Positions 41,495 to 48,887 of a stretch of 64,000 nt of DNA are shown here, one piece after another. The notes beneath the pieces are model-generated. The model had not been told where the DNA came from. It ran no database searches and worked only from the letters and a program-made list of their open reading frames with translations. How positions within the stretch are numbered: position 1 is the first letter of the stretch; each line of letters begins with the position of its first letter. Made by a program: the position numbers and the translations under genes. This DNA comes from Desulfovibrionaceae bacterium (GTDB lineage: Bacteria; Desulfobacterota; Desulfovibrionia; Desulfovibrionales; Desulfovibrionaceae): contig JAFLSV010000003.1 in NCBI GenBank assembly GCA_022510785.1, positions 78,611 to 142,610 on the forward strand, in the 5' to 3' direction.

Positions 41495-42655
41495 TTACCC
41501 GGGGGCCGTGAATTCGCCGCTTTTTCCGCCCGCCTTGTACACAAGCCGCACATCGCGGATGATCATGTCCTTCTGCGCGGCTTTGGCCATGTCATAGATG
41601 GTGGCCGCCGCTGTCTGCACGGCGAACAGGGCCTCCATTTCCACGCCTGTCGCGCCCCTGGCGCGGACTTCGCTTTCCAGAATCACGGCCGGGGGCTCAT
41701 CCTGAATGCTGAAACGCAGGTCGGCGTAAGTGATGGAGAGCGGGTGACAGAGGGGAATCATCTCCCAGGTGCGTTTGGCCGCCATGATGCCCGCTATTTT
41801 GGCCGCGGTCAGCACGTCGCCCTTGGGCAGAGCCCTGCGGCGCAGCAGATCCAGGGTTTCCGCCCGCATTTCCACCACGCCCCGGGCCCGGGCCACGCGC
41901 TCGCTTTCGCCCTTGCCCCCCACATCCACCATGCGCAGAGAGCCGTCGGCCGCCAGATGCGAAAAGGCCGGCGCGCGCACCGTGTGTATCAGGCTTTGCA
42001 GAACTTCATCCGGCGTCAGATCGGAGGTGTCGATGACATGGGCGTCCGGCGCGGGCCGCAGCGGATCCACGGCGCGCGTGCGATCCTGTTCGTCGCGGGC
42101 CCTGATGGCCGCCAGCACGGCCGCTTTGTCCGCCGCTTCGCCCCGCTGCGCCAGATCGCGGCAGCGCCGTTCGGCGCGGACTTCGGGCCGGGCGTCCAGA
42201 AAAAACTTGTGCTGGGCTTCGGGAAAGACCCGTGTGCCCATGTCCCGCCCTTCCGCCACCAGCGACCAGCGGCGGCCCATATCGCGCTGCACGCTTTGCA
42301 GCGCTTCGCGCAGCGCGGGCAGGCGGGCCACCAGCGAGGCCAGCCGGCCGGCCTTTTCGGTGCGGATTTCATCGCCCACCATCCGGCCATTGCAGAAAAG
42401 GCACAGGCTGTCCGGATTCGAGGGGCAGCTCTCCAGGCTGAAGCGGTATTCCGCGCAGCGCCGCCTGAGTTCCCCGTCGCTGAGGTCGGCCGCGCCCGCG
42501 CCCAGGCCCAGGCCCAGGGTGCGGTACATGGCGCCGGTATCCAGATACGCCACGCCCAGGCTTGCGGCCAGGCGGCGGGCCATGGTGCTTTTGCCCACGC
42601 CGGCCGGGCCGTCCAGGGTGATGACCGAAGGGCTGTCGCGCAGGTCTGGATTCAT
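41495..42655 (-). CDS. cytidylate kinase-MoaC fusion protein
   Basis: A 386-residue bifunctional protein. Residues 1-226 are cytidylate kinase (Cmk): P-loop GPAGVGKST (16-24), DTGAMYRTLGL and EGRDMGTRVFP, ending in the typical VIDTSDLTPDEV. Residues 229-384 are a complete MoaC, cyclic pyranopterin monophosphate synthase of molybdenum cofactor synthesis: RMVDVGGKG, PKGDVLTAAKIAGIMAAKRT, IPLCHPL (His304), TGVEMEAL and IYDMAKA (Asp355, Lys358). The MoaC active-site residues are all present. There is hardly any linker and the frame is continuous. It starts three bases after hisC. CMP recycling and cofactor synthesis are otherwise unrelated, which makes the fusion noteworthy. Confidence 0.9.
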   Translation of the reverse strand: MNPDLRDSPSVITLDGPAGVGKSTMARRLAASLGVAYLDTGAMYRTLGLGLGAGAADLSDGELRRRCAEYRFSLESCPSNPDSLCLFCNGRMVGDEIRTEKAGRLASLVARLPALREALQSVQRDMGRRWSLVAEGRDMGTRVFPEAQHKFFLDARPEVRAERRCRDLAQRGEAADKAAVLAAIRARDEQDRTRAVDPLRPAPDAHVIDTSDLTPDEVLQSLIHTVRAPAFSHLAADGSLRMVDVGGKGESERVARARGVVEMRAETLDLLRRRALPKGDVLTAAKIAGIMAAKRTWEMIPLCHPLSITYADLRFSIQDEPPAVILESEVRARGATGVEMEALFAVQTAAATIYDMAKAAQKDMIIRDVRLVYKAGGKSGEFTAPG

Positions 42656-42658
42656 GTC

Positions 42659-43807
42659 TCATCTCCTTAAGGAACAGGGGCGCAGAATATCCGCGCATGC
42701 GGCCAGGAAGCACCGGTTTTCGTCGTCTGTTCCCACACTGACCCGCAGCCAGTCTGGCAGATGGTAGCCGCCCAGACCGCGCACAATGACGCCCCGTTCC
42801 AGCAGGGCCTGATGCAGGGCGCGGGCGTCCGGCCCAGCCTTGGGCGGCGCGAACATCAGAAAATTGGCGTGGCTGGGCAGCACCGCGCAGCCCAGCGCCC
42901 GCAGTCCCTCGGACAGGACGGCGCGGCCCTCGGCCGTCACGCGCCGGGTCAGGCTGTGGAAGGATTCATCCCCCAGGGCGGCTATGGCGGCCTGTTCGGC
43001 CAGCAGGTTCACCGAAAAGGGCAGGCGTACCCGCCACATGTACTCTGCCAGGCGGGGGGGCAAAATTCCGTAGCCCACGCGCAGCCCGGCCAGGCCGTAT
43101 ACCTTGGAAAAGGTGCGCAGCAGGGCCAGGTTGGGCGTCTTGTCCAGGTGCCTTAAAAGGGACTCCTTTTCGTCCGCATCGTCCATGCCCGCGAAATCAA
43201 TGTAGGCTTCGTCCACCACCAGCAGGCAGGCGGGGGGCAGGGCGCGGGCCACGCGCAGCAGTTCCCGCGCGGGGGCCAGCCGGCCGGAAGGGTTGTCGGG
43301 TGAGGTGATGAAGACCAGGGTCGTGTTGGCGTCCACCCGTTCCAGCAGCCCGTCGAAGTTAAAGCTGAAATCGTCGTTTAAGGGGGCGCGGCGCAGCTCC
43401 ACTCCGGCCAGGCGGGCCTGGGTGACATAGAGCCCGAAGCAGGGCCGGAAGGCCACGGCGTTGTGCTCGCCGGGCACGGCCCGCACCCGGAAGAGCAGAT
43501 CAATGACCTCATCCGAGCCGTTGCCCACAAAAATCCGGGCCGGCTCGACCCCCAGGCGGGCGGCCAGAGCCTCCACCAGCCGGGGATTGCCCGCCTGGGG
43601 GTAGCGGAAGACGGATGCGGCGCCGCGCTCCAGCGCCGCCCGCACCACGGGCGACACGCCCAGCGGGTTTTCGTTGCTGGCCATTTTAATAACGCGCTCA
43701 AGGTGGTAGCGCCGGCGGATATCCTCGATGCTCAGGCCGGGTTCATAGGGCTCAAAGGCCGCCACCTCCGGGCGCACGTCATCGGGAGAGCTGAAGGGCA
43801 TGGGCAT
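42659..43807 (-). CDS. hisC: histidinol-phosphate aminotransferase
   Basis: A 382-residue fold-type I aminotransferase that converts imidazole-acetol phosphate to histidinol phosphate. The PLP lysine is Lys235 in RTFSKVYGLAGLRVGYG. NENPLGVSP, FRYPQAG and VVDEAYIDF are the family's cofactor and substrate motifs, and SNENPLG near the start is diagnostic. Other his genes are absent nearby, as in many bacteria with scattered histidine genes; related tyrosine or phenylalanine aminotransferase activity is possible. ATG 43807 has AAGGCAG upstream, with 43801 as an alternative. It is followed by the cmk-moaC gene. Confidence 0.92.
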   Translation of the reverse strand: MPMPFSSPDDVRPEVAAFEPYEPGLSIEDIRRRYHLERVIKMASNENPLGVSPVVRAALERGAASVFRYPQAGNPRLVEALAARLGVEPARIFVGNGSDEVIDLLFRVRAVPGEHNAVAFRPCFGLYVTQARLAGVELRRAPLNDDFSFNFDGLLERVDANTTLVFITSPDNPSGRLAPARELLRVARALPPACLLVVDEAYIDFAGMDDADEKESLLRHLDKTPNLALLRTFSKVYGLAGLRVGYGILPPRLAEYMWRVRLPFSVNLLAEQAAIAALGDESFHSLTRRVTAEGRAVLSEGLRALGCAVLPSHANFLMFAPPKAGPDARALHQALLERGVIVRGLGGYHLPDWLRVSVGTDDENRCFLAACADILRPCSLRR

Positions 43808-43928
43808 GGTGTTCTGCCTTTTTTTGCGAGGCCGCCAGGGCCGGCGGGCCGGATAATCGGGAACGGACGGGCCGCCGTGACACGGGGCCGCGCGCCTTGC
43901 GCCCTGCCATGAGGAGGTTGCGCGCGGG

Positions 43929-43976
43929 AAAAAAAGCCGCTTTCCGGCGACGCGGAGCGCGCTCCCCGGAAAGCGG
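43929..43976 (-). terminator. Rho-independent terminator after the universal stress gene
   Basis: An 11-base stem (CCGCTTTCCGG / CCGGAAAGCGG) with an 18-base loop that itself contains GGAG-cgcg-CTCC, followed on the minus strand by seven T residues. It also insulates hisC, whose start lies about 120 bases further along. Confidence 0.85.
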
Positions 43977-43999
43977 ATACACGGCGCCCGAGACGAAGC

Positions 44000-44461
44000 T
44001 CAGGCCTGCGCCGGGCCATCCTCGGCGGGGCGGATGGTCAGCACGGGCAGGGACGAATTTTTGACCACCTTTTCGGCCACCGAGCCAAAGAGGATGCGGT
44101 CGATGCCCTTGCGGCCGTGGGTGCCCATGACGATGAGGTCGGCCTTTTCATTTTCGGCCAGGGCCAGAATTTCTTCGGCCGCGTAGCCCACCACCACTTC
44201 CGCCTTGACGGGGACGTCGACGAAATGTTCGGCCACAAAGGTGCTCATGGCCTTTTCCGCGCCGCTGACAATTTCGCCCACGAAGCTGTCAATGGTGTTG
44301 GGAGGCACATGGAAGCCGGTGTACTGGGTCAGCGTGGGGGCGGCGTAAACGGCCACGATGCTTGCGCCGGACAGCCGGGCCAGCATGGCGGCGTATTCCG
44401 CCACGGGCTTGCTGTGATCGGACAGGTCGAGCGCGCAAACGATTTTGTTCAGTTTCGGCAT
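44000..44461 (-). CDS. universal stress protein, ATP-binding type
   Basis: A 153-residue cytoplasmic UspA-family protein. The fold begins with KIVCALDLSDHSKPVAEYAA, and the C-terminal nucleotide loop GTHGRKGIDRILFGSVAE fits G-2x-G-9x-G-S, the ATP-binding subgroup, followed by a VLTIRP strand. Such proteins respond to starvation or redox stress. ATG 44461 follows GGAGG, and a promoter with 17-base spacing lies at 44516-44544. It forms a single-gene unit with its own terminator. Confidence 0.92.
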   Translation of the reverse strand: MPKLNKIVCALDLSDHSKPVAEYAAMLARLSGASIVAVYAAPTLTQYTGFHVPPNTIDSFVGEIVSGAEKAMSTFVAEHFVDVPVKAEVVVGYAAEEILALAENEKADLIVMGTHGRKGIDRILFGSVAEKVVKNSSLPVLTIRPAEDGPAQA

Positions 44462-44515
44462 AAGAAGCCTCCAGGTTGAAAACCACATGAGGGAGGGAAG
44501 TCCCTGAAGGTTTCC

Positions 44516-44544
44516 AGAATAGGTGTTTTTTGCCGCATAGACAA
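44516..44544 (-). promoter_or_regulatory. sigma70-type promoter of the universal stress gene
   Basis: On the minus strand TTGTCT (44544-44539), a 17-base spacer and TATTCT (44521-44516). The leader would be about 48 bases. Confidence 0.45.
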
Positions 44545-44662
44545 GTGCCGCAATGCGCTGGCGGCGTGTTCCGCCCGGGCGGCACCGGGCAGGCCGGCAT
44601 TCTTTGCCTGGCGCATTAAAAAAAAACATGCTATTTCAGGCACTGAGAGAGCCGATACGCGC

Positions 44663-44678
44663 TGGCAGGCTTTTTGCT
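44663..44678 (+). promoter_or_regulatory. sigma54 (RpoN) -24/-12 promoter
   Basis: TGGCAGGCTTTTTGCT places GG and GC exactly 12 bases apart, the defining sigma54 spacing, and matches the consensus TGGCAC-N5-TTGCW at all key positions. Transcription should start near 44,689, just before the ribosome-binding site of the gene at 44708. An enhancer-binding activator would be needed; its sites are not recognisable here. Confidence 0.7.
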
Positions 44679-44707
44679 TGCACGAGGAAAACAAGCTTGG
44701 AGGTCCC

Positions 44708-45223
44708 ATGAAAATTAATGAGGAACTGGAGCGTGTGCTCGGGACGGAAGCGTTCCGGCAGCAGCCGCGCACGGTGGGAGGCTCCGGCGGAGACGGCTTT
44801 GAGGATCTGCTGACCCGGCAATTGATGCAGGGTGAGCAGAAGGACAACGCCGACCTGCTGCGCGCGCTGGGCGATCCTCTGCGCCTGGCAAACATGGATG
44901 TGATGACACTGGGCGGCCTGAACGCCGCCGAAAACCCCGGCGACCCTGATTCCGCCTTGCTGGAATCCCTGACCGCCGGGCTGGCACAGGGGCTGGACGG
45001 GCTGGACAGCTACGCCGCGGGGCTTGGCGATCCCTCCTCCGACGGGCTGCGCCGGGCCTGGAGCGCCCTGGAAAGCCTGGACGGAACCATTGCGGGAATG
45101 CGCCAGGATCTGGGCAAACTCTCCCAGCCCAACGCGGAACTGGAATCCATGCTGAATGAATTGGAAGTTCTCGCCGCGACCGAGAAGTTCAAATTCAACC
45201 GCGGGGACTACCTGATCGGCTAA
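44708..45223 (+). CDS. acidic hypothetical protein under sigma54 control
   Basis: A 171-residue, strongly acidic, soluble protein of mainly helical character, with leucine-rich stretches (SALLESLTAGLAQGLDGLDS, LESLDGTIAGMRQDLGKLSQ) and a final KFKFNRGDYLIG. No family is recognised and no signal peptide or membrane segment is present. GGAGG lies six bases before the ATG. A sigma54 promoter immediately upstream and a strong terminator-like hairpin downstream make it an isolated, regulated unit. In related bacteria sigma54 often drives flagellar, nitrogen or envelope genes, so the promoter is the best clue to its role. Confidence 0.72.
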   Translation: MKINEELERVLGTEAFRQQPRTVGGSGGDGFEDLLTRQLMQGEQKDNADLLRALGDPLRLANMDVMTLGGLNAAENPGDPDSALLESLTAGLAQGLDGLDSYAAGLGDPSSDGLRRAWSALESLDGTIAGMRQDLGKLSQPNAELESMLNELEVLAATEKFKFNRGDYLIG

Positions 45224-45250
45224 GTCCGATATCACCCTCTTGCGTCAGTT

Positions 45251-45279
45251 CAGGGCGGGGATAGACTATCCCCGCCCTG
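45251..45279 (+). terminator. strong terminator-like hairpin
   Basis: CAGGGCGGGGATA-gac-TATCCCCGCCCTG is a perfect 13-base stem with a three-base loop; one more TA pair can extend it. It lies 27 bases after the sigma54-driven gene. The following ACTGTTTGTGG is only weakly T-rich, so it may be partly Rho-assisted. Confidence 0.6.
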
Positions 45280-45361
45280 ACTGTTTGTGGTCGTCAGGGC
45301 CGGCCCCTGGAAAACAAGGCGGCTGTGATGTTTTTCAATGCGTGCTCCCAAGGAGCGTTTT

Positions 45362-46360
45362 ATGAAAAAGGTTCTTCTGCCCGCCCTGGTGGGCATGGTT
45401 GGTCTGGCCCTTGTATTGCTTGCCGTGGGCGGAGCCCTGAACGTCTCGGACAGGCCGGATTTTATTCAGGGGGAAATCGACGCCACCCGGGTGGACGTTT
45501 CGGCCAAAATTTCCGGGCGCGTGGCCGAGCAGTGTGTGCGCGACGGGGCGCAGGTGAAGGTGGGGGATGTGCTGCTGGTTCTGGACAGTCCCGAGCTTCA
45601 GGCCCGCGTGCAGCAGGCCGAGGCCAGTGTGGCCGCCGCCCGCGCCCAGCTTGAAAAAGTGCGCAACGGCACGCGCGTGGAAGAGGTGCGCCAGGCCGAA
45701 AACGCGCATGCCGAGGCTGTGGCCGGCCTCACCGTGGCGGAACAGACTTTTGCCCGCGTCAAGCGCCTGCACGAGGCGAGGGCCATTTCATCCCAGAACT
45801 ACGACGAGGCCAAAAGCCAGCTTGAGGTGGCCCGTGAACGTGAAAAAAGGGCCCGCGCGGCCATGGACATGGCGCATGCCGGGGCCCGCATCGAGGATGA
45901 GGAGGCTGTGGACGCCCAGGCCCGTGTGGCCGAAGCCAAACTGGCCGAGGTGGAATTCATGCGCGCCGACCTGCGGCTGGAATGCCCCATGAACGGTGAG
46001 GTCAACAAGGTGCTGGTGCGCCAGGGCGAGCTGGTCAGCGCGGGCTATCCCCTGATCACGCTGGTGGATCTGAACGACGTGTGGGCCGTGGTGCAGCTGC
46101 GCGAGGAATACCTCACCCATATCCGCATGGGCGAAACCTTCACGGCCCGCGTGCCCGCCCTCGGCGGCAGGGAAGTGACCTTCCGCGTCACCTATATCGC
46201 CCCGCTGGGAGATTTTGCCACCTGGCGGGCCACCAACAATTCGGGCTCCTTCGACCTGAAAACCTTCGAGATTCACGGCGAACCCGTGGAGCCCGTGCCC
46301 GGCCTGCGCCCCGGCATGAGCGTGATTTTCAATATTAAGGACAACAAACCGGGGGCGTGA
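45362..46360 (+). CDS. HlyD/EmrA-family membrane fusion protein
   Basis: A 332-residue periplasmic adaptor. An N-terminal anchor (LLPALVGMVGLALVLLAVGG) leads to a lipoyl-like half (EIDATRVDVSAKISGRVAEQ), a long alpha-hairpin (about 75-200) and the second lipoyl half with a barrel (ECPMNGEVNKVLVRQGELV). Its C-terminal PGLRPGMSVIFNI is typical of the YhiI/YbhG group that pairs with ABC-2 permeases. AAGGAG lies six bases before the ATG. One base separates it from the first permease gene. An outer-membrane TolC partner is not encoded here. Confidence 0.88.
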   Translation: MKKVLLPALVGMVGLALVLLAVGGALNVSDRPDFIQGEIDATRVDVSAKISGRVAEQCVRDGAQVKVGDVLLVLDSPELQARVQQAEASVAAARAQLEKVRNGTRVEEVRQAENAHAEAVAGLTVAEQTFARVKRLHEARAISSQNYDEAKSQLEVAREREKRARAAMDMAHAGARIEDEEAVDAQARVAEAKLAEVEFMRADLRLECPMNGEVNKVLVRQGELVSAGYPLITLVDLNDVWAVVQLREEYLTHIRMGETFTARVPALGGREVTFRVTYIAPLGDFATWRATNNSGSFDLKTFEIHGEPVEPVPGLRPGMSVIFNIKDNKPGA

Positions 46361-46361
46361 C

Positions 46362-47594
46362 ATGGCCGGCGTTCTGGAAGCGGCGGCGCGCCAGATCCGC
46401 TCCTGGCCCGGGAGCCTTGCCTTCTGGTGGCTGCTGGTCTTTGCCCCCGCGGGGGGAATGGGGCTTGTGTGGGCCATGCTGGACGCAGGCGTGCTGCGCG
46501 GCGTGCCGGTAGCCTTGTGTGATCAGGATCACAGCGCTCTGTCAAGGCGGCTGGCCCGGAACATGGATGCCATCCCCAGCATGCGCGTCGCCCGGGTGAC
46601 CAGCGGCGCGGACGAGGGTGAAGCGCTGCTGCGCCGGGGTGAGGTGTACGGCCTTATCCTGATTCCCCGCGGTTTCGAGCGCGATGTCCTGCGCCGCAGG
46701 CCTGTCCGGCCGGTGGCCTTCCTGGAAGGACAGCACATGGCCGTGGCGGGCGTCCTGAACCGTGATTTGACGGAACTTGGCCTCGACCTGTGGCGCGAGC
46801 TGGATGCCGACCTGCGCGAGCGCATGGGCGTGCCCGCCTCCTCGGCCCTGCGGCAGGCCTCCACCGTGGGCCTGGATCTGCGCCCCATCGCCAATCCCGG
46901 TTTCAATTACCGCCCCTTTCTTCTGCCCGGTGTGCTGGCGGCCCTGCTTCAGCTCTGCCTCAGCATCATGACCGTCAATTCGCTTGCGCGCCTGTGCCGC
47001 CGTGACGGGCCCGTATGCGGCGTGTGGCGTGAAATTGCGGGCACCCTGCTGCCGCAGGCCCTGTGGATCTGGCTTGTGGGCTGCGCCTTGACAGGGCTTT
47101 TGGTGCTGCATGGCGATCTGGCCCTGCGGGGCGGTTTTGGCGCGCTGGCCGCGGCCTGGCTGGCCTTTTCCCTGGCTGCCGCCGCTCTGGGGCTGCTCAT
47201 TTTTGCCCTGACCAGAAGTTCCATCCAGAGCCTCAGCGTGGTGTCCGCCTTTTCTTCCCCGGCCTTCGCCTTTGCCGGGCTGACCTTTCCCATCCTCAGC
47301 ATGCCCTTTTTCGGGCGGATGTGGGCCATGCTGCTGCCCGTGACCCACATGCTCAAGATTATGGTGCTCTGCGGGCAGATGGGATCGCCCGCCCCGGCGC
47401 AGGTGCCGTCCTTTCTGTCCCTGACGCTGCTCTTCGCGGCGGAAGTTGCCTGCGGCCTGCCCCTGGCCGCCCTGCGCGTGAGCCGGGCCCGGCGGGCACC
47501 GAAAGCCTCTGGTGAAGCGCCCGTCCCTTCACCCGGTGAATCATCCGGGCCGCGAAGCCTGTGGCCCCGGCCCGGGCAGGAGTTTCACCCATGA
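46362..47594 (+). CDS. ABC-2 type permease, YhhJ/YbhS-like
   Basis: A 410-residue inner-membrane protein: one N-terminal helix, a large periplasmic domain (about 45-180; VPVALCDQDHSALSRRLARN, GEVYGLILIPRGFERDV) and five C-terminal helices ending with the YhhJ-type stretch LTFPILSMPFFGRMWAMLLP. The last 40 residues form a polar, proline-rich tail. It belongs to the ABC-2 family, whose members export drugs or polysaccharides as pairs with an ATPase. It starts one base after the HlyD gene and overlaps the next permease by four. Confidence 0.87.
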   Translation: MAGVLEAAARQIRSWPGSLAFWWLLVFAPAGGMGLVWAMLDAGVLRGVPVALCDQDHSALSRRLARNMDAIPSMRVARVTSGADEGEALLRRGEVYGLILIPRGFERDVLRRRPVRPVAFLEGQHMAVAGVLNRDLTELGLDLWRELDADLRERMGVPASSALRQASTVGLDLRPIANPGFNYRPFLLPGVLAALLQLCLSIMTVNSLARLCRRDGPVCGVWREIAGTLLPQALWIWLVGCALTGLLVLHGDLALRGGFGALAAAWLAFSLAAAALGLLIFALTRSSIQSLSVVSAFSSPAFAFAGLTFPILSMPFFGRMWAMLLPVTHMLKIMVLCGQMGSPAPAQVPSFLSLTLLFAAEVACGLPLAALRVSRARRAPKASGEAPVPSPGESSGPRSLWPRPGQEFHP

Positions 47595-48742
47595 AAATCG
47601 TGTTCCGCGCCTTTGCCGAGGAATGTCAGACCCTGATCCACAGCCTGGCCGCGCTGACCCTGCTGGTTATGGGCATTGTCTTTTATTCCGTGCTGTACCC
47701 GCAGCCCTACCTGCATCAGGTTCCGCAAAAACTGCCCCTGCTGGTGGTGGATCGCGATCGCAGCACCACCAGCCGGACACTGCTGCGCCTGCTTGATTCC
47801 ACCGAAGGCGTGCGCGTGGCCGCCGTGTATGGGAACGCGCCCCTGGCCCTGGCCGATGTGCGCGACGGCAGGGGGCAGGCCGCGTTGATCATTCCCGACG
47901 ATTTTGAGCGTAACGTGCTGCGCGGCGCGCCCAGTATTCTGCCCGTGTATCTGGATGCGGGCTACCTTTTGCCCTACCGCGTGATCTACAGGGGGATCAA
48001 GCTGGCGGCGGAAAACATGGGCGCGGGCGTGCGCGTGCAGCAGCTGGAAGCCCGGGGCATACCCGAAAAACCCGCCCTGGCCTTGCAATTGCGCGGCCAG
48101 TTTGACGTGCGCACCCTGTACAACCCGGCCGGCAGCTACGCACTCAGCATTATTCCCGCCGTGTTTATCCTCATCCTGCAGCAGACCCTGCTCATGGGCA
48201 GCGCCGTGCTGGCCGAACGCCTGTACCGCCCGGACTACGCCCGGAAGCCTTCATTCCGCCATGCCTCCAGCGCCCGGTATCTGGCGGGGCGCCTGCTTTT
48301 CCTGTGCTGCCTGTATACGGTGTACGCGGTCTACTACACATGGCTTCTGCCCATGGTGTATGATTTGCCCCGCGCCGCGTCCACCGGTGATGTGCTGCTT
48401 TTTCTGCTTCCGTTTTTCTGGGCCTGCGGGGCGGCGGGCACGGCCTTCGCCCGCCTGATCGGCAAGCCGGAATATGTGATGATGGCCGGCCTGCCCTCGT
48501 CCATTCCCTTTCTTTTTCTTTCGGGCGTTGTCTGGCCGCCGGAGCTCATGCCCGCCGCAGTGCGGGCTCTGGCCCAGATACTGCCCAGCACTCCGGGGAT
48601 TACCGGCTACCTTCTGCTCTCCCAGCGCGGGGCGACGCTTTTTGATGTGCTGCCCCTGTGGGGTCAGCTGTGGGGGCTGGCGCTCCTGTTTTTCGGCCTG
48701 GCCTGGCTGCTCATCAGGCTTCGCGCCGGGGACAGGGCGTAA
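47591..48742 (+). CDS. second ABC-2 type permease
   Basis: A 383-residue paralogue of the preceding gene with the same plan: N-terminal helix, periplasmic domain (LPLLVVDRDRSTTSRTLLRL, GQAALIIPDDFERNVLRG) and C-terminal helices including FLFLSGVVWPPELMPAAVRA. ATG 47591 overlaps the previous stop as ATGA; GCAGGAG lies upstream. The pair probably forms a heterodimeric channel. The operon ends at the hairpin 48763-48796 without any ATP-binding gene, so the energy source must be encoded elsewhere or differ. Confidence 0.87.
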   Translation: MKIVFRAFAEECQTLIHSLAALTLLVMGIVFYSVLYPQPYLHQVPQKLPLLVVDRDRSTTSRTLLRLLDSTEGVRVAAVYGNAPLALADVRDGRGQAALIIPDDFERNVLRGAPSILPVYLDAGYLLPYRVIYRGIKLAAENMGAGVRVQQLEARGIPEKPALALQLRGQFDVRTLYNPAGSYALSIIPAVFILILQQTLLMGSAVLAERLYRPDYARKPSFRHASSARYLAGRLLFLCCLYTVYAVYYTWLLPMVYDLPRAASTGDVLLFLLPFFWACGAAGTAFARLIGKPEYVMMAGLPSSIPFLFLSGVVWPPELMPAAVRALAQILPSTPGITGYLLLSQRGATLFDVLPLWGQLWGLALLFFGLAWLLIRLRAGDRA

Positions 48743-48762
48743 ACGCGCGGCATGGCGACAGA

Positions 48763-48796
48763 GCAAGGCCCGAACTGTGCTCAGCCCGGGCCTTGC
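48763..48796 (+). terminator. probable terminator of the HlyD/ABC-2 operon
   Basis: GCAAGGCCCG and CGGGCCTTGC form a ten-base stem with a 14-base loop, 20 bases after the stop. A second small hairpin (GCGCC-tgtca-GGCGC) follows with GTCTT. T content is poor, so it may need Rho. Confidence 0.45.
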
Positions 48797-48887
48797 GCGA
48801 GCGCCTGTCAGGCGCGTCTTAACCGTGTGCCAATCGTTATGCCCCATGAGCCATGCCACGGGGCAGCGCTTTCGTGTCAGCCGCCTG

